DNA from: Linnemannia elongata
Taxonomy: Eukaryota; Mortierellomycota; Mortierellomycetes; Mortierellales; Mortierellaceae
Direction: 5' to 3'
Length of the DNA stretch: 64,000 nucleotides
Assembly: GCA_036320915.1 (NCBI GenBank)
Contig: JAXBDG010000009.1
Location: 372,001-436,000 of the forward strand
A model generated the notes under the pieces. The model had not been told where the DNA came from. It made no database searches and saw only the letters and a list, made by a program, of their open reading frames with translations. This document shows, piece by piece, positions 1-11,808 of the stretch; within the stretch, counting starts at the first letter, position 1; every line of letters starts with the position of its first letter. The position numbers and the translations under genes are program-made.

Positions 1-1876
1 TGTGCTTTCCTGATATCATGGAGTTCTTTTGTAAGGGAAGCAAACCCTTGGTCCATCCTCCTCTGAATATTCTCCAGATCTATTGGCGCAAAAAATTAGA
101 AATAATTAGTATGGCTAATGGAATTTCCTTAATTGCAAGTAAAAGTCTGCACAGGCACCAAGATCACATACCATCAACGTTAAGAGACAAGAACGCGTTT
201 TGCTTGACATCAACCAAAGATTCCAGCTCATAATGAATATTGGTCTGAGGATCCTTGACATAAATGGTAGGAAAGTCCTCCTGTCCTGGGTTGTACTGGA
301 ACTTTTCCATGAACAGCATCCTAAGACCAGAGTGCGTCAACTCGCCCTCGAACTTAGTCTTCTTGACGCTCTTTCCAACCTGCAAGAAAAGTGTCAAGCT
401 TGTCTCTAGTGGTTCTGCTTGAAGTAAATGAAGCGGAGTAGTTTCGTTAATACCGCATTGTGACATCCACTGTATGTGAGCTTGGCAGAAACAATAATCA
501 GTCGAAAGCCTTACCAGCAGGTTGTTCTGAGTGAGCAGGAGCAAAGGTTTCAGAGGTCTCTGGTACACCAGTAGCGTCTGGAGGGGCAGCAGCCCCGCCA
601 ACAGATTCCAATGATCCATTGGGGATGTGAGCAGTGGTCATTGTGGAATCATCTGCATCACTGGGAGCAGGAGGAACTGTCGATCCAGGAGTCGACGCTG
701 TCGCTAGCATTTGTTGGGCTTCTTTGGGTGTTGGCAGGCCTGGCATTGGGATGGTTGGCGGCAATGGCATCGAATCCATGTATCCATTGGTGCTTGTGGT
801 TGGAAATCCAGGGCTGGTAGGGAGGTTACCAAGAGCCGGAGATGTCATAGGAGAGAACTGGCTATTAGGTAAGGGCAGCGGAGGGCTTGTAACTGGGGAG
901 GATCCTTGAGAGTATGCATATCCCGGATACGTCGCCGAAAGACTGGAGTCCGAGATAGGATGCTGTCGCCTTGGAACAGGTGGCGCGTTTTGCTCAAGTA
1001 AAGTCGAGAACCGTTGTGAGTGACGTCTGGAAGAGGCGCGGCGTGTGATGGTGTCGCTCTTTCGAAGTGAAGCAAGTGTCTCGGCATGTGAAGGTTCGTC
1101 ATGAGGCGCAGAGACAGAAAAGGTAGGTGTTGGAGCAACAAAGGTGGGCGGTTTGGGGAATTGATTGCTTATGTTGAAGCCATTCTGCATGCTAGGAGCC
1201 TCCACCGGTTCAGGTGGTCGGCTGATGCTAGGTTGTCTAGAGCTGCTGGGGCTGGTCCCTGTCCTTCCGGATGTTGTTGCTGTTTGTGGTGCTATTGTTG
1301 GTGGAAGTGGCATAGTTGGTGGAGGTGCGAGGGGGGATTGGGGTGGAGGCGTGATGATGCGAGCCGCCTTTGCCTCGTGGCGCTCTCTGTAAAGGTTCTG
1401 CTTAAGTCGAAGTCCCTGCAGGAGATTGATGATGACCTCCTTAATTTTAGGCAGGTACTGGTCTAGTGAGGCGGGAGAGGGGTCTTCTCCCAATGCTGTC
1501 TCGAGGCAGTTTCGCAAGTCGTCGGGGACATGGGCGAGCTCACTAGCGAAAACAAAAAATAGACGCAGTGGTCGTAATAGCGATCATGTAAGCATATGCG
1601 CCAAACCAAAGCAGATATCGTTTTCTTTGTTGCTGTGGTCGCTGTTATCGCTATCATAATCGAGTTGGTCAACGAGAGGAGGCATTTTTTGTACCTTGTG
1701 TCGATGCCAACTTCATGGAAGGCCTGGCTTGCCAAGTTGAACTGAGTGGCCAGCTGGACAAAGATGTCAGAAACTTGTTCCTCGCTGACCTTCCTGTTAG
1801 ACCAGAGGGTCAGCGACTCTAGGAGTTGTTTGGTGGCAACCAGTAGCTTCGTGACAGTGGCCTCGATAGGATTCAT
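1..1876 (-). CDS. BUD6: Bud6/AIP3 actin-interacting polarity protein, 3' end off the window
   Basis: Read exons, in transcription order: 1876-1695, 1542-515, 405-172 and 79-<1; all junctions are GT..AG and keep frame. The first about 100 residues match the N-terminal module of fungal Bud6/AIP3 (residues such as VTKLLVATKQLLESLTLW and YLPKIKEVIINLLQGL). A long Pro/Ser/Thr-rich linker follows, then the start of the conserved AIP3 core (GKSVKKTKFEGELT, LRMLFMEKFQYNPGQEDFP). The last visible exon begins a coiled coil (LENIQRRMDQGFASL). In yeasts Bud6 is a polarisome subunit that binds actin monomers and stimulates formins at growth sites; here it would act at hyphal tips. The start at 1876 is the first Met in frame and aligns with the family start. 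The C-terminal actin/formin-binding part lies beyond the left edge. Family assignment is firm; function is inferred from orthologs. Confidence 0.9.
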
Positions 1877-2955
1877 CTATGAGCAATAGAAAAGGAGTGT
1901 GGGCAGGATTGATTGTCAATCATACGTTGTAGACGAGCAAATACAGAAGCAGAACTTAAACACACCCATCCACACAGACATAAGCAAAGCAACACAAGCA
2001 GCATGGAATAAACAAAGAGAGCAAAAAAGGGGAGAGGGAGCGGGACGAACGGAAAGCTGCAGGAGGAAAGAGGGGAATGTCGACGGATGGGGTCATCGGA
2101 AGAGACAATGCAGCTTGCCATCTCACTTTACGAATGTGGAAAGGGGGTATAAGTATGGCTTACAGCGCTTTGGTCTGTTTTTCTCCGTCGCGTTGGGGAG
2201 GATGATGCGCCGGGATGGGAGGAATGGTCGAGGGATCGTCGGGGCTGTTCTTGGATGGATTCCATTTGGCTTTCTGAGGTTGTAGCGAGAGGGTGGTGAA
2301 TGTAAGTTGATGGAAGTGTGAATAGGGTGACGAGAGTAAGGAAAGAATAGGAATAAAGTGAATGAGGAAAGAAAAGGGAGAAGAAAGGTGTGAGTGCGAA
2401 GTGAGGGCAAGGAAGGGAAGAGGGATGGAAGACCAAAGAAAGAAGCTGTCTGTCTGTCAGAGAGCCGACTACTTTACATGTTGGGTTGGGTTGTGTTGAG
2501 TTGAGCTGGACCATGACGACAGGCGTACAGGCGCACACAGGTACGCAGGCACACACACACAGGCTCCAAATGAATTATCGGCAAACCGTGTGTGTCCATC
2601 CTATTTTAAAAGTCAGTAAAATGAACAGCGGAACATGGATATGCCACTTTCTCGTTGCTGCTTTTTGCCGCCATCCTCTTCTTGCCTTGGTAATCCTTGG
2701 GGCAAACAAAAAATAATCCCTCCCGCCAAGCATCGCCGCTTGCACCCCCCCCCCCCCCCCCCAGCCCCATGTACAAACCAAAAAGAGATCGACGCCGAAG
2801 GTATGTTTACAAAAATGCACTCTCTCGTGGCATGTTTTTTATCTTTATTGTAAAGCAAAGGTGAAGTGTGTAGTGAGTTGTTTAAAGGGTGGGGCATAAT
2901 GTTGTTGTGGAAGAGGGGAGACTGAGAAGTAATAACAAAAGACAAAAGGGTTAAC
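1877..2955. other. intergenic region upstream of BUD6 and downstream of NDUFS3
   Basis: No gene was found. The BUD6-proximal part is the leader and promoter of that minus-strand gene and is purine-rich on the plus strand, so CT-rich on the coding strand. The NDUFS3-proximal part is its 3' untranslated region. It holds an 18-base C run at 2745-2762 and a short CA-rich stretch near 2530-2560. Confidence 0.7.
2745..2762. repeat. homopolymer of 18 C
   Basis: Uninterrupted run of C in non-coding DNA downstream of NDUFS3. Such runs are length-unstable and prone to sequencing error, so its exact length should not be relied on. Confidence 0.9.
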
Positions 2956-3899
2956 TTAGGCCTTGGGGGTTTCGGGTTCGGGAAGGGCGGGCTTGTCATC
3001 ACGACCAGGTCTATTAAAATATCAATTGGAAACATATCGACTGTCAGCATACACATGAAATGAAATACTCCAATAGTTCTGCGCCATCTTATATCCGTGC
3101 CTGGAAAAAAAATCATAAAGATCCAATGAACAAAATGTAGATACGTACCCAACCTGCTCCCAAGGAGAGGCAGCGCCCTCAAAGTTACGGAAGGCCTGTG
3201 CCAACTCGACGGGCTCGACAACGACACGCTTCTTCTCGTCATCATATCTGACCTCGACGTAACCGGTCAAGGGGAAGTCTTTCCTGAGAGGGTGACCCTC
3301 GAATCCATAATCGGTCAAAATGCGACGGAGATCGGGGTGTCCAGTAAAGAAGATTCCATACATGTCCCAAGCCTCACGCTCGAACCAGTTGACAGAGTTG
3401 AAGAGACCGGTCAAAGAGGGGACGGGAGAGACCTCGTTGGCGTAGGTCTTGACACGAATACGGCCGTTGAAGCGGATCGAAAGACAGTTGTAGACGACCT
3501 CGAAGCGATTAGGGCGCGAAGGGTAGTCGACTCCACAGACATCCATGACCTGCTTGAATTGGGCGTTGGTGTGGTCGCGCAAGAACTCCATGACGGGCAA
3601 GAGCGCGTTGGGTGCGACGTAGATGGTGAGCTCATCCTTGTAGACAGAGAACTGCTGAATGAATTTGGGGAGGACCGAGGTCAGGTATTTGCCGTACTCG
3701 TGCATGGCTGTGACAGTAGTTTTGATGTCGGGCTTGGCCAACTCGTGGATCCTGGGTCCAGTGGCTATTTGAAAGGGTGAGACGAAGCGCGTCAGTCAAG
3801 GTGGGTCTCGCTTCAATCGAATGTTCTTGTCAATGCTTTATTCATAGACGACTCACAGTTGCGGGCCATGGCGGAGGAGTGGAAGGAGGAGCGAGCCAT
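2956..3899 (-). CDS. NDUFS3: NADH:ubiquinone oxidoreductase 30-kDa subunit (NDUFS3 / NUO-30.4), mitochondrial
   Basis: Exons 3899-3857, 3764-3149 and 3010-2956 give 237 aa. The subunit belongs to the hydrophilic arm of respiratory complex I in the mitochondrial matrix and is the counterpart of bacterial NuoC. The family block is plain: [28 protein letters not shown] and [17 protein letters not shown]. The short last exon supplies the C-terminal tail [16 protein letters not shown]. The N-terminus ([14 protein letters not shown]) is a short basic Ser/Arg presequence typical of matrix import. The frame stays open upstream to a TTTTAG acceptor-like site at about 3926, with IPARIPALS just before the chosen Met, so an additional 5' exon with a longer presequence is likely; I could not place it securely. 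It is divergent from PNKP. Confidence 0.93.
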
Positions 3900-4818
3900 C
3901 GAGAGAGCAGGGATCCTGGCAGGGATCGCTAAAAGAGTCAAAGTGTGTTGTGTACAGAACGGGTCAAAGAACACTGTTAGGGACGCACTAACGTAGCACA
4001 CGGAGTATCAAGCGGCAACTATCCCGAGGCTTTGTTCCTGCTAAGTGTTTTATCCCGACGCGACAAAGCTACTCCAGAAAGCATCGTCCACTGATGTGCT
4101 TGCTGAATGGCGAGACCATCAACAAGTTGATCCGGCTTTCCCGAGTTGCCCGAAGGGTGGTGAAATGGCAAAGCTCCGAAGGCTGGTGAAAAAGGAGCCA
4201 TCTCGCTTATTCTTCCGTGTTTGGGATGAGCTGAGGGGATCTGCGGTTGCTGTGGTATTGCGTACCTCTGGTCGAAGCGACGCGGAGGGCGGCGGATGCG
4301 ATGCGCGAGGTCATCATGGCGAGTCTGGGGAGCGAGAGAGAGGGGAGAGTGGGGACAAGGAGAGTGTGCAAGATTCGAGCCCTTCGGAAATCCGATCATC
4401 AGATCATCAGCCGCTGCTGCATTCGCTCTCTCGCAGAGCGTGCGAGCTAGGTTTTGTTTCGGTGGCTTTGCTCCCTCTTCCACTCAGGGCGCCTGTCACG
4501 TGTAGAATCCTTTTCAAAAACGCCCTGTACGCCTGTTGGGCTGAAGCAAGCATTTCCCTTTCTGCACCTTTGCCACCATTCACAAACTCCTCCGCGGATA
4601 ATCAGTTTGATTCGCCACCATCGCTACCGTTAAAAACCTCCTCAACTTGCATGCACCGTTGTAGAGGTCGTCTTCTCTCACTTGCATTCACCACTGTTCT
4701 CCCTGCAACTCATTTTCCAATCCCTCTCACCTGGCCCCACTTCCAGCGGCAGCTTCACTCAACACGTACCTCGCTTGCAACCACCACCGCAAAAAAGTCT
4801 ACACCAAAACCTATCACT
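3900..4818. promoter_or_regulatory. shared divergent promoter region of NDUFS3 (left) and PNKP (right)
   Basis: Roughly 0.9 kb between two head-to-head genes. It probably contains the missing 5' exon or leader of NDUFS3 on the minus strand, and the PNKP leader on the plus strand. The plus-strand frame of PNKP is open from 4045 onward. An in-frame ATG at 4651 would add 56 residues with a mitochondrial-presequence look (see findings). No clear TATA box was seen. Confidence 0.5.
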
Positions 4819-6794
4819 ATGTCTAATAACTCTACTCCCAAAAGGACATCTCGCCGCCGAAGCGTCTCCCAGGATCGCGAATCAACATCGCCTCACGCCA
4901 AGAAGCCCATGTTCTCGATCTTCCAGAAGGGCTCCAATGCCCCCTCTGCACCTGCAGACATTGCCTGGAAGACTCACGGATCCAGCTTTATTGTCGGCCA
5001 GGCATTCCACCCCAAGTCTGGTTCCAAGGTGGCCTCATTTGACCTTGTAAGTACCGTTGCTGAACGCGTGAAGGCGTCAATTGGTGAGTATCCTTTTGCC
5101 CATGGCACTCATCTAACATTCATACCGCCTTTGACAAACCTAATGCAGGACTCGACTCTGATCAAGGTCAATGGAAAGCACAAGTGGCCCAAGAACGCGG
5201 ATGATTGGGTCTGGTGGGTTCCTGGCGTGCCAGCACATTTGCAGAAGGTCGCAGATGAGGGGTAAGTGACAGCTCTCATCATATCTTATCGATCGCTAAA
5301 CGATGGAGTGGGTCCCCAGTGGAATAGAATCTCATCATCTCATTCCGCCCTATCGCTAGGTACACACTCGTTGTGATCACCAACCAAGGTGGTCTCGATG
5401 GAAATGTCGACAAACAAGACGAGATGAAGCTGAAGTTTGAAAAGATCTGTGGTCGTCTCAAGTTGCCGATGTGGATCTTGATCAGCATGCGGAAGGATCA
5501 CAACAGGAAACCAATGACGGGACTTTGGCATTGGCTCGAGTCAAAGTTTCTTGAGGACGATGTTGCAATTGGTAAGTGAGGGAAGAAGCGCGTTGGATGC
5601 TGATAGTCTGCTTATATGTGATCAGTTGAACGGGCACGCTCTGACGTTTGATACGTGTCCTAAAAAAAAATAGATCTCGCGGAGAGCTACTACGTCGGTG
5701 ATGCTGCTGGACGAGTGGATGGCTGGAAAGTCGGTGCTACTAAGGACTTTAACAACACCGATCGGTATGGGTTCTCTTACTATAACTCAAGGACACGTTT
5801 AGTGCTTATTGCCTTCCATACATTAACGTGTCGCTAATGCGGATCAAATTATTAGCAAGTTTGCTGATTCGTTAGGCCTCCCGTTTCATACCCCAGAGCA
5901 CTTTTTCTTGGACCAAGCGTGTCCAGATCACAAGTGGTCTTATGGCGGATTTGACCCGAAGAAGTGGCCCACAAATGGTATATTTGAGCATGCCTTTTCA
6001 ATTGCAATCTAAACATACGGCCTTTAAGTAAGCAAGCTAACCAGCTTAATCATTTCATCAACTTGATAGTGCCCCTTTTCTCTCCAACGTCTACACCTCT
6101 CTTGCCCCCCTCAGGCACCAGCGAGTTGATTCTGTTTTGTGGATACCCGGCGTCAGGAAAGAGTTCGTTCGCCTCGAAGCATATTCTTTCCACCGGTCAG
6201 TACGAATATGTTAACCAGGATACACTGAAGACGAAAGACAAGTGTCTCAAGGCTGTGGATGAGGGTCTGAAGAACAAAAAGGCGGTCGTTGTCGACAACA
6301 CCAACCCAGATGTGGCTGCGCGTGCGCCTTACATTGCCCTCGCCAAGAAATACAATGTGCCTGTAAGGTGCTTTTTGTTCCAGGCTGACAAGGATCTGGC
6401 AACCCACAACAACTACTTTAGGGCGTTTCACCGACCATTGATTGCTGCAGCCTCAGAGGTTTTAAGCAAGGCTGCTTCTAGTGCGGAAGCAATGACCATG
6501 ACCACTACCACAACAACAACCACTAAGAGCACCACCACTACTACCACCGCTGTAAAGAGCAGTGCTCACGGAGACCAATCGACATCGGTCACCAGCACGA
6601 AGACTGATAAGGCGGTGAAGGTGACCAAGGTCAGGGACGAACCAGTGCGAGAGCGATTGTCTGAGATGGTGTTTGCGACTTTTGCGAAAAAATACCAGGA
6701 GCCGACCCTGAAGGAAGGGTTCAGTGAGATCAAGAAGATCAATTTTATCCCTGACGAGGATATCCGGGCCACCTGGGAGCGCTGGTACTTCTAG
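4819..6794 (+). CDS. PNK1: bifunctional polynucleotide kinase 3'-phosphatase (PNKP/Pnk1)
   Basis: Exons 4819-5046, 5149-5261, 5360-5571, 5674-5764, 5856-5977 and 6070-6794 give 496 aa. The enzyme repairs DNA strand-break ends by removing 3'-phosphates and phosphorylating 5'-OH ends. The HAD phosphatase comes first: the FDLDSTL motif has nucleophile D75 and D77, split by intron 1, with VVITNQGG and YYVGDAAGR further on. The kinase follows: the P-loop GYPASGKSS at about 280-288 holds K286, and VVVDNTNPD is present downstream. There is no N-terminal FHA domain, as in fission yeast Pnk1. A Thr-rich insert (about 6500-6560) interrupts the kinase C-terminal half. The start at 4819 follows a CACT leader; an upstream in-frame ATG at 4651 gives a 552-aa form. 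Product identity is firm; the start choice is not. Confidence 0.93.
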
Positions 6795-7034
6795 ATTCCC
6801 TGGCGCCCGCCAATAAAAATAGTCGAATATTTTCTTTCCCTTAGACAAACACTCGAGAGTGGCAGACCCCTCCCCGAATAAATTTGCCTTTCGTCTGTCG
6901 CAGATTCGCGTGCGTTCTTTTTCCTTTTTCCTCTTCTCTTTCTTCGTTCTGCCATCGCCCTTTCCCTTCACAGCGAAACACGTCGGCAACGAGCCATCTC
7001 CCAGCAGCTACATTAACAGCAGCGAAACACAGCA
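6795..7034. other. short intergenic spacer with leader of the acidic protein gene
   Basis: 240 bp. The PNKP 3' end with AATAAA-like AT-rich sequence near 6813 is followed by a CT-rich tract at 6920-6965 that is probably the core promoter and leader of the next gene. Confidence 0.5.
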
Positions 7035-7699
7035 ATGGATCGGACAAAGCTCAAGCCCAAGGAGCACCATGGGTCCGGCCCGTCCACTGCCGCCACCCAG
7101 GCACAACAATCACCACCGCCACCAAAACTGATCTATGGAACAAGTATCGACTACCAGGAACGTGCTAAACGACTTCGGCTTACAGGCCCTCCACCAGATC
7201 ACGATCTCAACCCATTCAACGCGCCAACAGTCAACAAGATCGAAAGCATGTTTGAACGAGTCATGTCCATCGCGAAATCATCCTCTTCGTCGTCGTCCGC
7301 CTCTCAGCCAGCGCGGAGGCACGGCTTGTTCGCACCACCACCGTCTTCTTTGTCCTCAACACGGAACACATACGAACGCTACCAAACAAAGCCTGAAGAG
7401 AAGGATACTATCGCTTCGACATTCACACATCCTCCTCATGAGCAGCCAAGGCAGAGCGCTTTCTCTCTGTCGCCGAGCAGCAGGAGCTACATACCAGTCC
7501 CAACAGCAACCTCTGAGGGGTATCATCGATACTCGCGCTCGCCCATCCCCTCAGTATGGTCCTCATTATCGACTGAAGCCACTACCAGCGAAGCAGATGA
7601 GAAGGCAAACAGATACCGGTATATTCTCCCTCCTATGGATGCAGCCACGACTACATTGACGCGACCAACGGCAAACAACAGGCCTACTCTAGAGGAGGT

Positions 7700-7733
<34 letters not shown>

Positions 7734-10700
7734 AAGCAGGAATCAGTTTACCAGCAACCTCTGCGAGCACCCATGAACACGCAGGATGCCATGGTGCCAC
7801 CGTCGGTCCCTATGAAGAGGCCCCTCTCTCCCGAGCCACCTGGTAATTGCAGTGGTCATTTTTATGCGTTGCTGTCACATTGTTTTTGTAGATGCCCTGC
7901 TTGGTGGTGGACCAAATCATCTAACGTTCCTGCCATGTGTCATCAAACAAAAATGTAGCATCAGAGGTCGTGGACGCGGACAGTGACGATTTGGTGGAGA
8001 TCCTGTCTTCTGATGATGAAGAAGAAGGCGAACAAGAGCTTTCGGCAGAGGAAGAGGAGCACTATTCCTATTCTGACGAAGACGAACAGGAGGAAGAGGA
8101 AGAGCTCGAACAGTATCCTGACGGACAGCATGTTATCCTTGACGACGACGACGACGATGACGATGTTGGGCATCCAAAAGAGCCACGTTGGGTCGACGAG
8201 CTGGATGAGGCATACCATACGCGACACGAACGGCATCATCACAACTACTCCGAAGAGTTGCGGGAGATCGAAGCAGCTCAGGAGGACAGTCAGGAGGAAG
8301 ATGCAGTTGAGGTCGAGGATGATGATGATGTCGTGGAGGAAGAGTATGACGATGATGAAGATGTCACGGGCGAGCATCAAGCCGATGAGGATGAGGAAGA
8401 AGTGTCGCCGGAGGAGCTTCGTCGCCAGCGGAACGAAATGAACCGACAGCTTCGAGGACAGATGGGCATGAGCATGGGCATGGGCATATCCAATACAGCT
8501 CGTTCTGGTCAACGACACCCTCTCGGTCCGATAGAGCCAGTGGATCTGGAAGACGACGAGGATGATGAGATTGCCGAAGGTGTGAGCGATGAGGAGGATC
8601 CCGAAGGCATGGACGAGTATGGAAACCGTCAATCGGGCGAGGTGGTTGAGGAAGAAGAAGAGGGCCTGTCGGATGAGGAACCATTCAATGATGACGAAGA
8701 GACCCACAGAGGCCGCGCTGCACCGCGAGAGCTCTATGATGATGGCGCATCATCCGAGGGTGAACCTGAGGCCGACATTGCCTTTCCTCAGCCTCATCAA
8801 AACCGGGCCTCGTTGTCTCACCACTTGCAGGAGAACTTGCGTCATTTAGAGAGCGTGATGCCACCACAAGAGCGATACGACAGCCCTATAGACAATGTTG
8901 TCATGCTTCTTGACAGCGATGAGGAGGAGGCAGAGTACCCTCAAGACGATAGCGAGGCAGAAGACGACGATGCGGAGCGGGAAGAATTGGAGTATGACGG
9001 CGACTCCCAGGATGATCAGGAAGGAGAGTATGAGCAAGAGCAGAAAGACGAGTACGATCAACCCACCTACACAACTCAAGACGACAATACCTGGAAGGAT
9101 GACCAAGACGCAGACCCCGAAGAAGACAACGATGTCACGGGACCGAACGTTGCGGTGGTAGATTCCGCCGTTCAGATTGTTGACGAGGCGATCAATCGGG
9201 ATGCGTATGCGGATGTACATGAGCAACCTCGTTCCTTTACGTCGTCAACCTCGAGCCCTGGCTTTGGAAAGCCCGCTTTGTTTCAGAGTCATGTGAGCGA
9301 CAACGTCCGACTCAACCTTGACACGGATCAGGATGACATGGATGGAGGCGTTGCCAGAGGGGTTATCCAAGCAGGAGCCCATCAGTCCTCGCCCAACGCT
9401 GTACAAGACGAGGAGATGCTGTCGCAGCCAGCGTCACCTGCGGAAGATTATGAGGTTGAACAACAGTCTCGATACATGGATTCTGGCGACGGTCTTGGTG
9501 GCCATGACACCGTTGTTGCGACGGACTCTCCACGTCTTGTTGATGCCTGTAACGACCCGTCTCTAACGGATGTGGTTATGACTGAGACCCCAGGCTACCA
9601 AGGACTCTCATCGGCGCCAGAGTTCGCGTCAGGAACGGACACTAATATTGGTCAGCTGCGGTTCGCAGAGGACTTTCACTCTGCAGGAATCGTTGTGGAT
9701 GAGGTGGAGGAATCAAGGGAGCTTCAGCTGTTGTTAGAGACCGATTCAGGGGCGGACGCCGATGTGAGCCAGATCCAGATCCAAATCAAGCAAGCCTCTA
9801 CCACCACCATCCCCACCTCTACAATTCCTGTTGACAGAGGCGCTGTCCTGATTGATGAGCCACATACTGACGCGCCACTGGAGCAACAGGAAGGTCAGCC
9901 AGTCATTGACATTGAAGAGGAACACGAGGCAGAAGCCTTTGCGAGTCCACCCTCTCCGCCTGCGTCTGCCCGAACTCCGCTTTTGGACAGGTTGCACACG
10001 ATCGCTCAGGAGGAGAATATCGACCTGCAGTCTCCAGCACAATCGACTTCATCGACCTCCACGGAACTGTTTTCGACTCCCGCCTTCAACCCGTCAGGCT
10101 TTATGCAACCTGGGCAATCTGCCGATAAGCCTGGATCTCCCACCACCATTACCACGCCAAATACCTCGTCAACTGCTGCTGAACTGGAGCGTTCAGACCT
10201 GTCACCGGCTCAACCACGCAGGACAAGACTTACTCGCATGAGTACGATTGCGCAGACTGTTCGGGATGGTCAGGCCTACATGGATCAACTTGCGGTTAGA
10301 TCGAGCCCCAGCAACAGCAAGAGCAACTCTGCTTCGACAGCGGATTCACACAGCACGGATTCCTCGTCATCATCGCCATCTCTCAAGCGTGCCAGTACCG
10401 GATCGTCTCATGGCAGGACTGCAGCCAACATGGTTCTGTTGGTCAAGGAGGCGCGTGAGTTTTGTGCTGGTGGACCCTCTCGTGTGGGGTTAAGCCCGAT
10501 GGACGAAGAGCCTGCGAGGGACATGGCGCTGAATGAGGAAGTTGGAGGACAGACCGTTATGGCAGAAGATCGCGTCTCTTCTGCCGGTTCTCAACCTTCA
10601 ACACCCCACAAGAGTGGCGTTGTTGATCTGGTCGCCGAATTGGTCATCCAGAGCAAGGTCAAGGGTCACCATGCGCTTCGTGTCAATCCATCGTCGCCTG

Positions 10701-11476
10701 GGCGATCGCCCGTCATCAACACGTCTCCGTCCAGGTCGAGCAGCCAGGAACCAAGCGTGATTTCGCCCATGGTTCCACAGCATCCACTTTCTCAGCCGCC
10801 ACCTCCAATGGGTCCCACATCGTCGGTCTTTACATTCGGACAGGGATCTCCCTCCAAAAGCGTTCCTGCGTCGCCTAGTGTTGGATTTGGGTTCGGAACG
10901 ACGTTCGTCACGACCTCAAAGGAGAGGAGGACATCTATCGGCTCGGCGAGTTCCAAGACATCGCCTCGGAAGGGCAGTGGGTTGGGTTCGTACGCGTTTG
11001 CTTTGGAATCGGAAGATTCGAGCATTACAGCTGTTGAGCCTGCGCTTCCTGGAGTTACCGAGGACGAAGAGGTTGAGGAGCCAAATTATCGCCACGACCG
11101 GGAGATGAAGGGCGCTGCTGTGGAGAATCTTAGCGCGGTCGAAATTGAGAGCCCCGGACAAGCGATCGAGATTGAGGAGGAGGAGGAAGAAGATGATGAA
11201 GATGATATGGCTGGTGGAGATGCGTCTTCGATTCTGACTGTCGGTGCTGAGGATGAGAGTGACAGCGAGGACGAGGACCAGGAAGATGAAGAGAAGGCTG
11301 GTGCTACGACTGGTGCTGCTGCTGAGGGCAAGGGGAAGAAGAAGTCTCGCAAGACCAACAAGGGAAAGAAGCCTGCGCCTAAGGTACAAGCCAAGAGATT
11401 GAAGCGTCGCGAGTTGTTCTGGCAGAAGAAGCAACAAGAGATGCAGCAGCTTCAGCAAGCTCCCCCACAAGAGTAA
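7035..11476 (+). CDS. large acidic disordered protein with SUMO-interaction-like motifs, function unknown
   Basis: Exons 7035-7842 and 7959-11476 give 1441 aa. No catalytic domain is recognised. The N-terminal 60 residues are the most ordered-looking part (DYQERAKRLRLTG, then FNAPTVNKIESMFERVMSIAK). A poly-Gln run and Ser/Pro-rich sequence follow. Residues about 270-720 are extremely Asp/Glu-rich. Three segments fit the SUMO-interacting consensus with acidic flanks: LVEILSSDDEEE (281-292), VVMLLDSDEEE (583-593) and PVIDIEEE (917-924). A C-terminal part has a few FG-type motifs (FTFGQG, GFGFGTTF) and ends in a strongly basic tail (KKKSRKTNKGKK), which could serve nuclear import. A nuclear scaffold or nucleoporin-like protein is possible but is inference. 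The intron at 7843-7958 is supported by GT..AG and the loss of frame without it. Confidence 0.75.
7701..7734 (+). repeat. (CAA)n microsatellite encoding poly-Gln
   Basis: About eleven CAA triplets inside exon 1 of the acidic protein gene, giving an uninterrupted Gln run just before KQE. Being all CAA, it is prone to length change. Confidence 0.9.
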
Positions 11477-11808
11477 TGGAGTCGTGGTCACTCCTTCTAT
11501 TCCCTTGATACGTCTTCCATTAATTGCTACTCTCTTTTTTTCATATCCTATTTGTATTACACCTCTACCTCCATTGACAACAACCCTACTTTTCTTACTT
11601 CCCTACTTCCTTTTCTTTTTTTTGTATCTTATTACCATAATTAAAATATGTAACGCTACAAAAAAAATGGCAACTCGTATTGTAAGATGGAAGAGCGAAG
11701 GAAAGAAAAACTAATTATTATTGGTACTATTTTTTTTTTGTTGTAAGATACTTTTCTATGCTTGCGTGCCCCCCCCCCCCACTCTTCTAATATTGTTTAC
11801 TATATATT
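11477..11808. other. convergent 3' intergenic region
   Basis: 332 bp between the stop codons of two convergent genes. AT- and T-rich with several poly-T runs and a 12-base C run at about 11769; presumably holds both polyadenylation regions. No gene was seen. Confidence 0.6.

Noticed and set aside
4045..4650. N-terminal extension of the PNKP frame beyond the ATG at 4651
   Set aside because: Although open, it lies over the NDUFS3 promoter or 5' exon and reads as unordered sequence. Only the 4651-4818 part has a plausible targeting composition.
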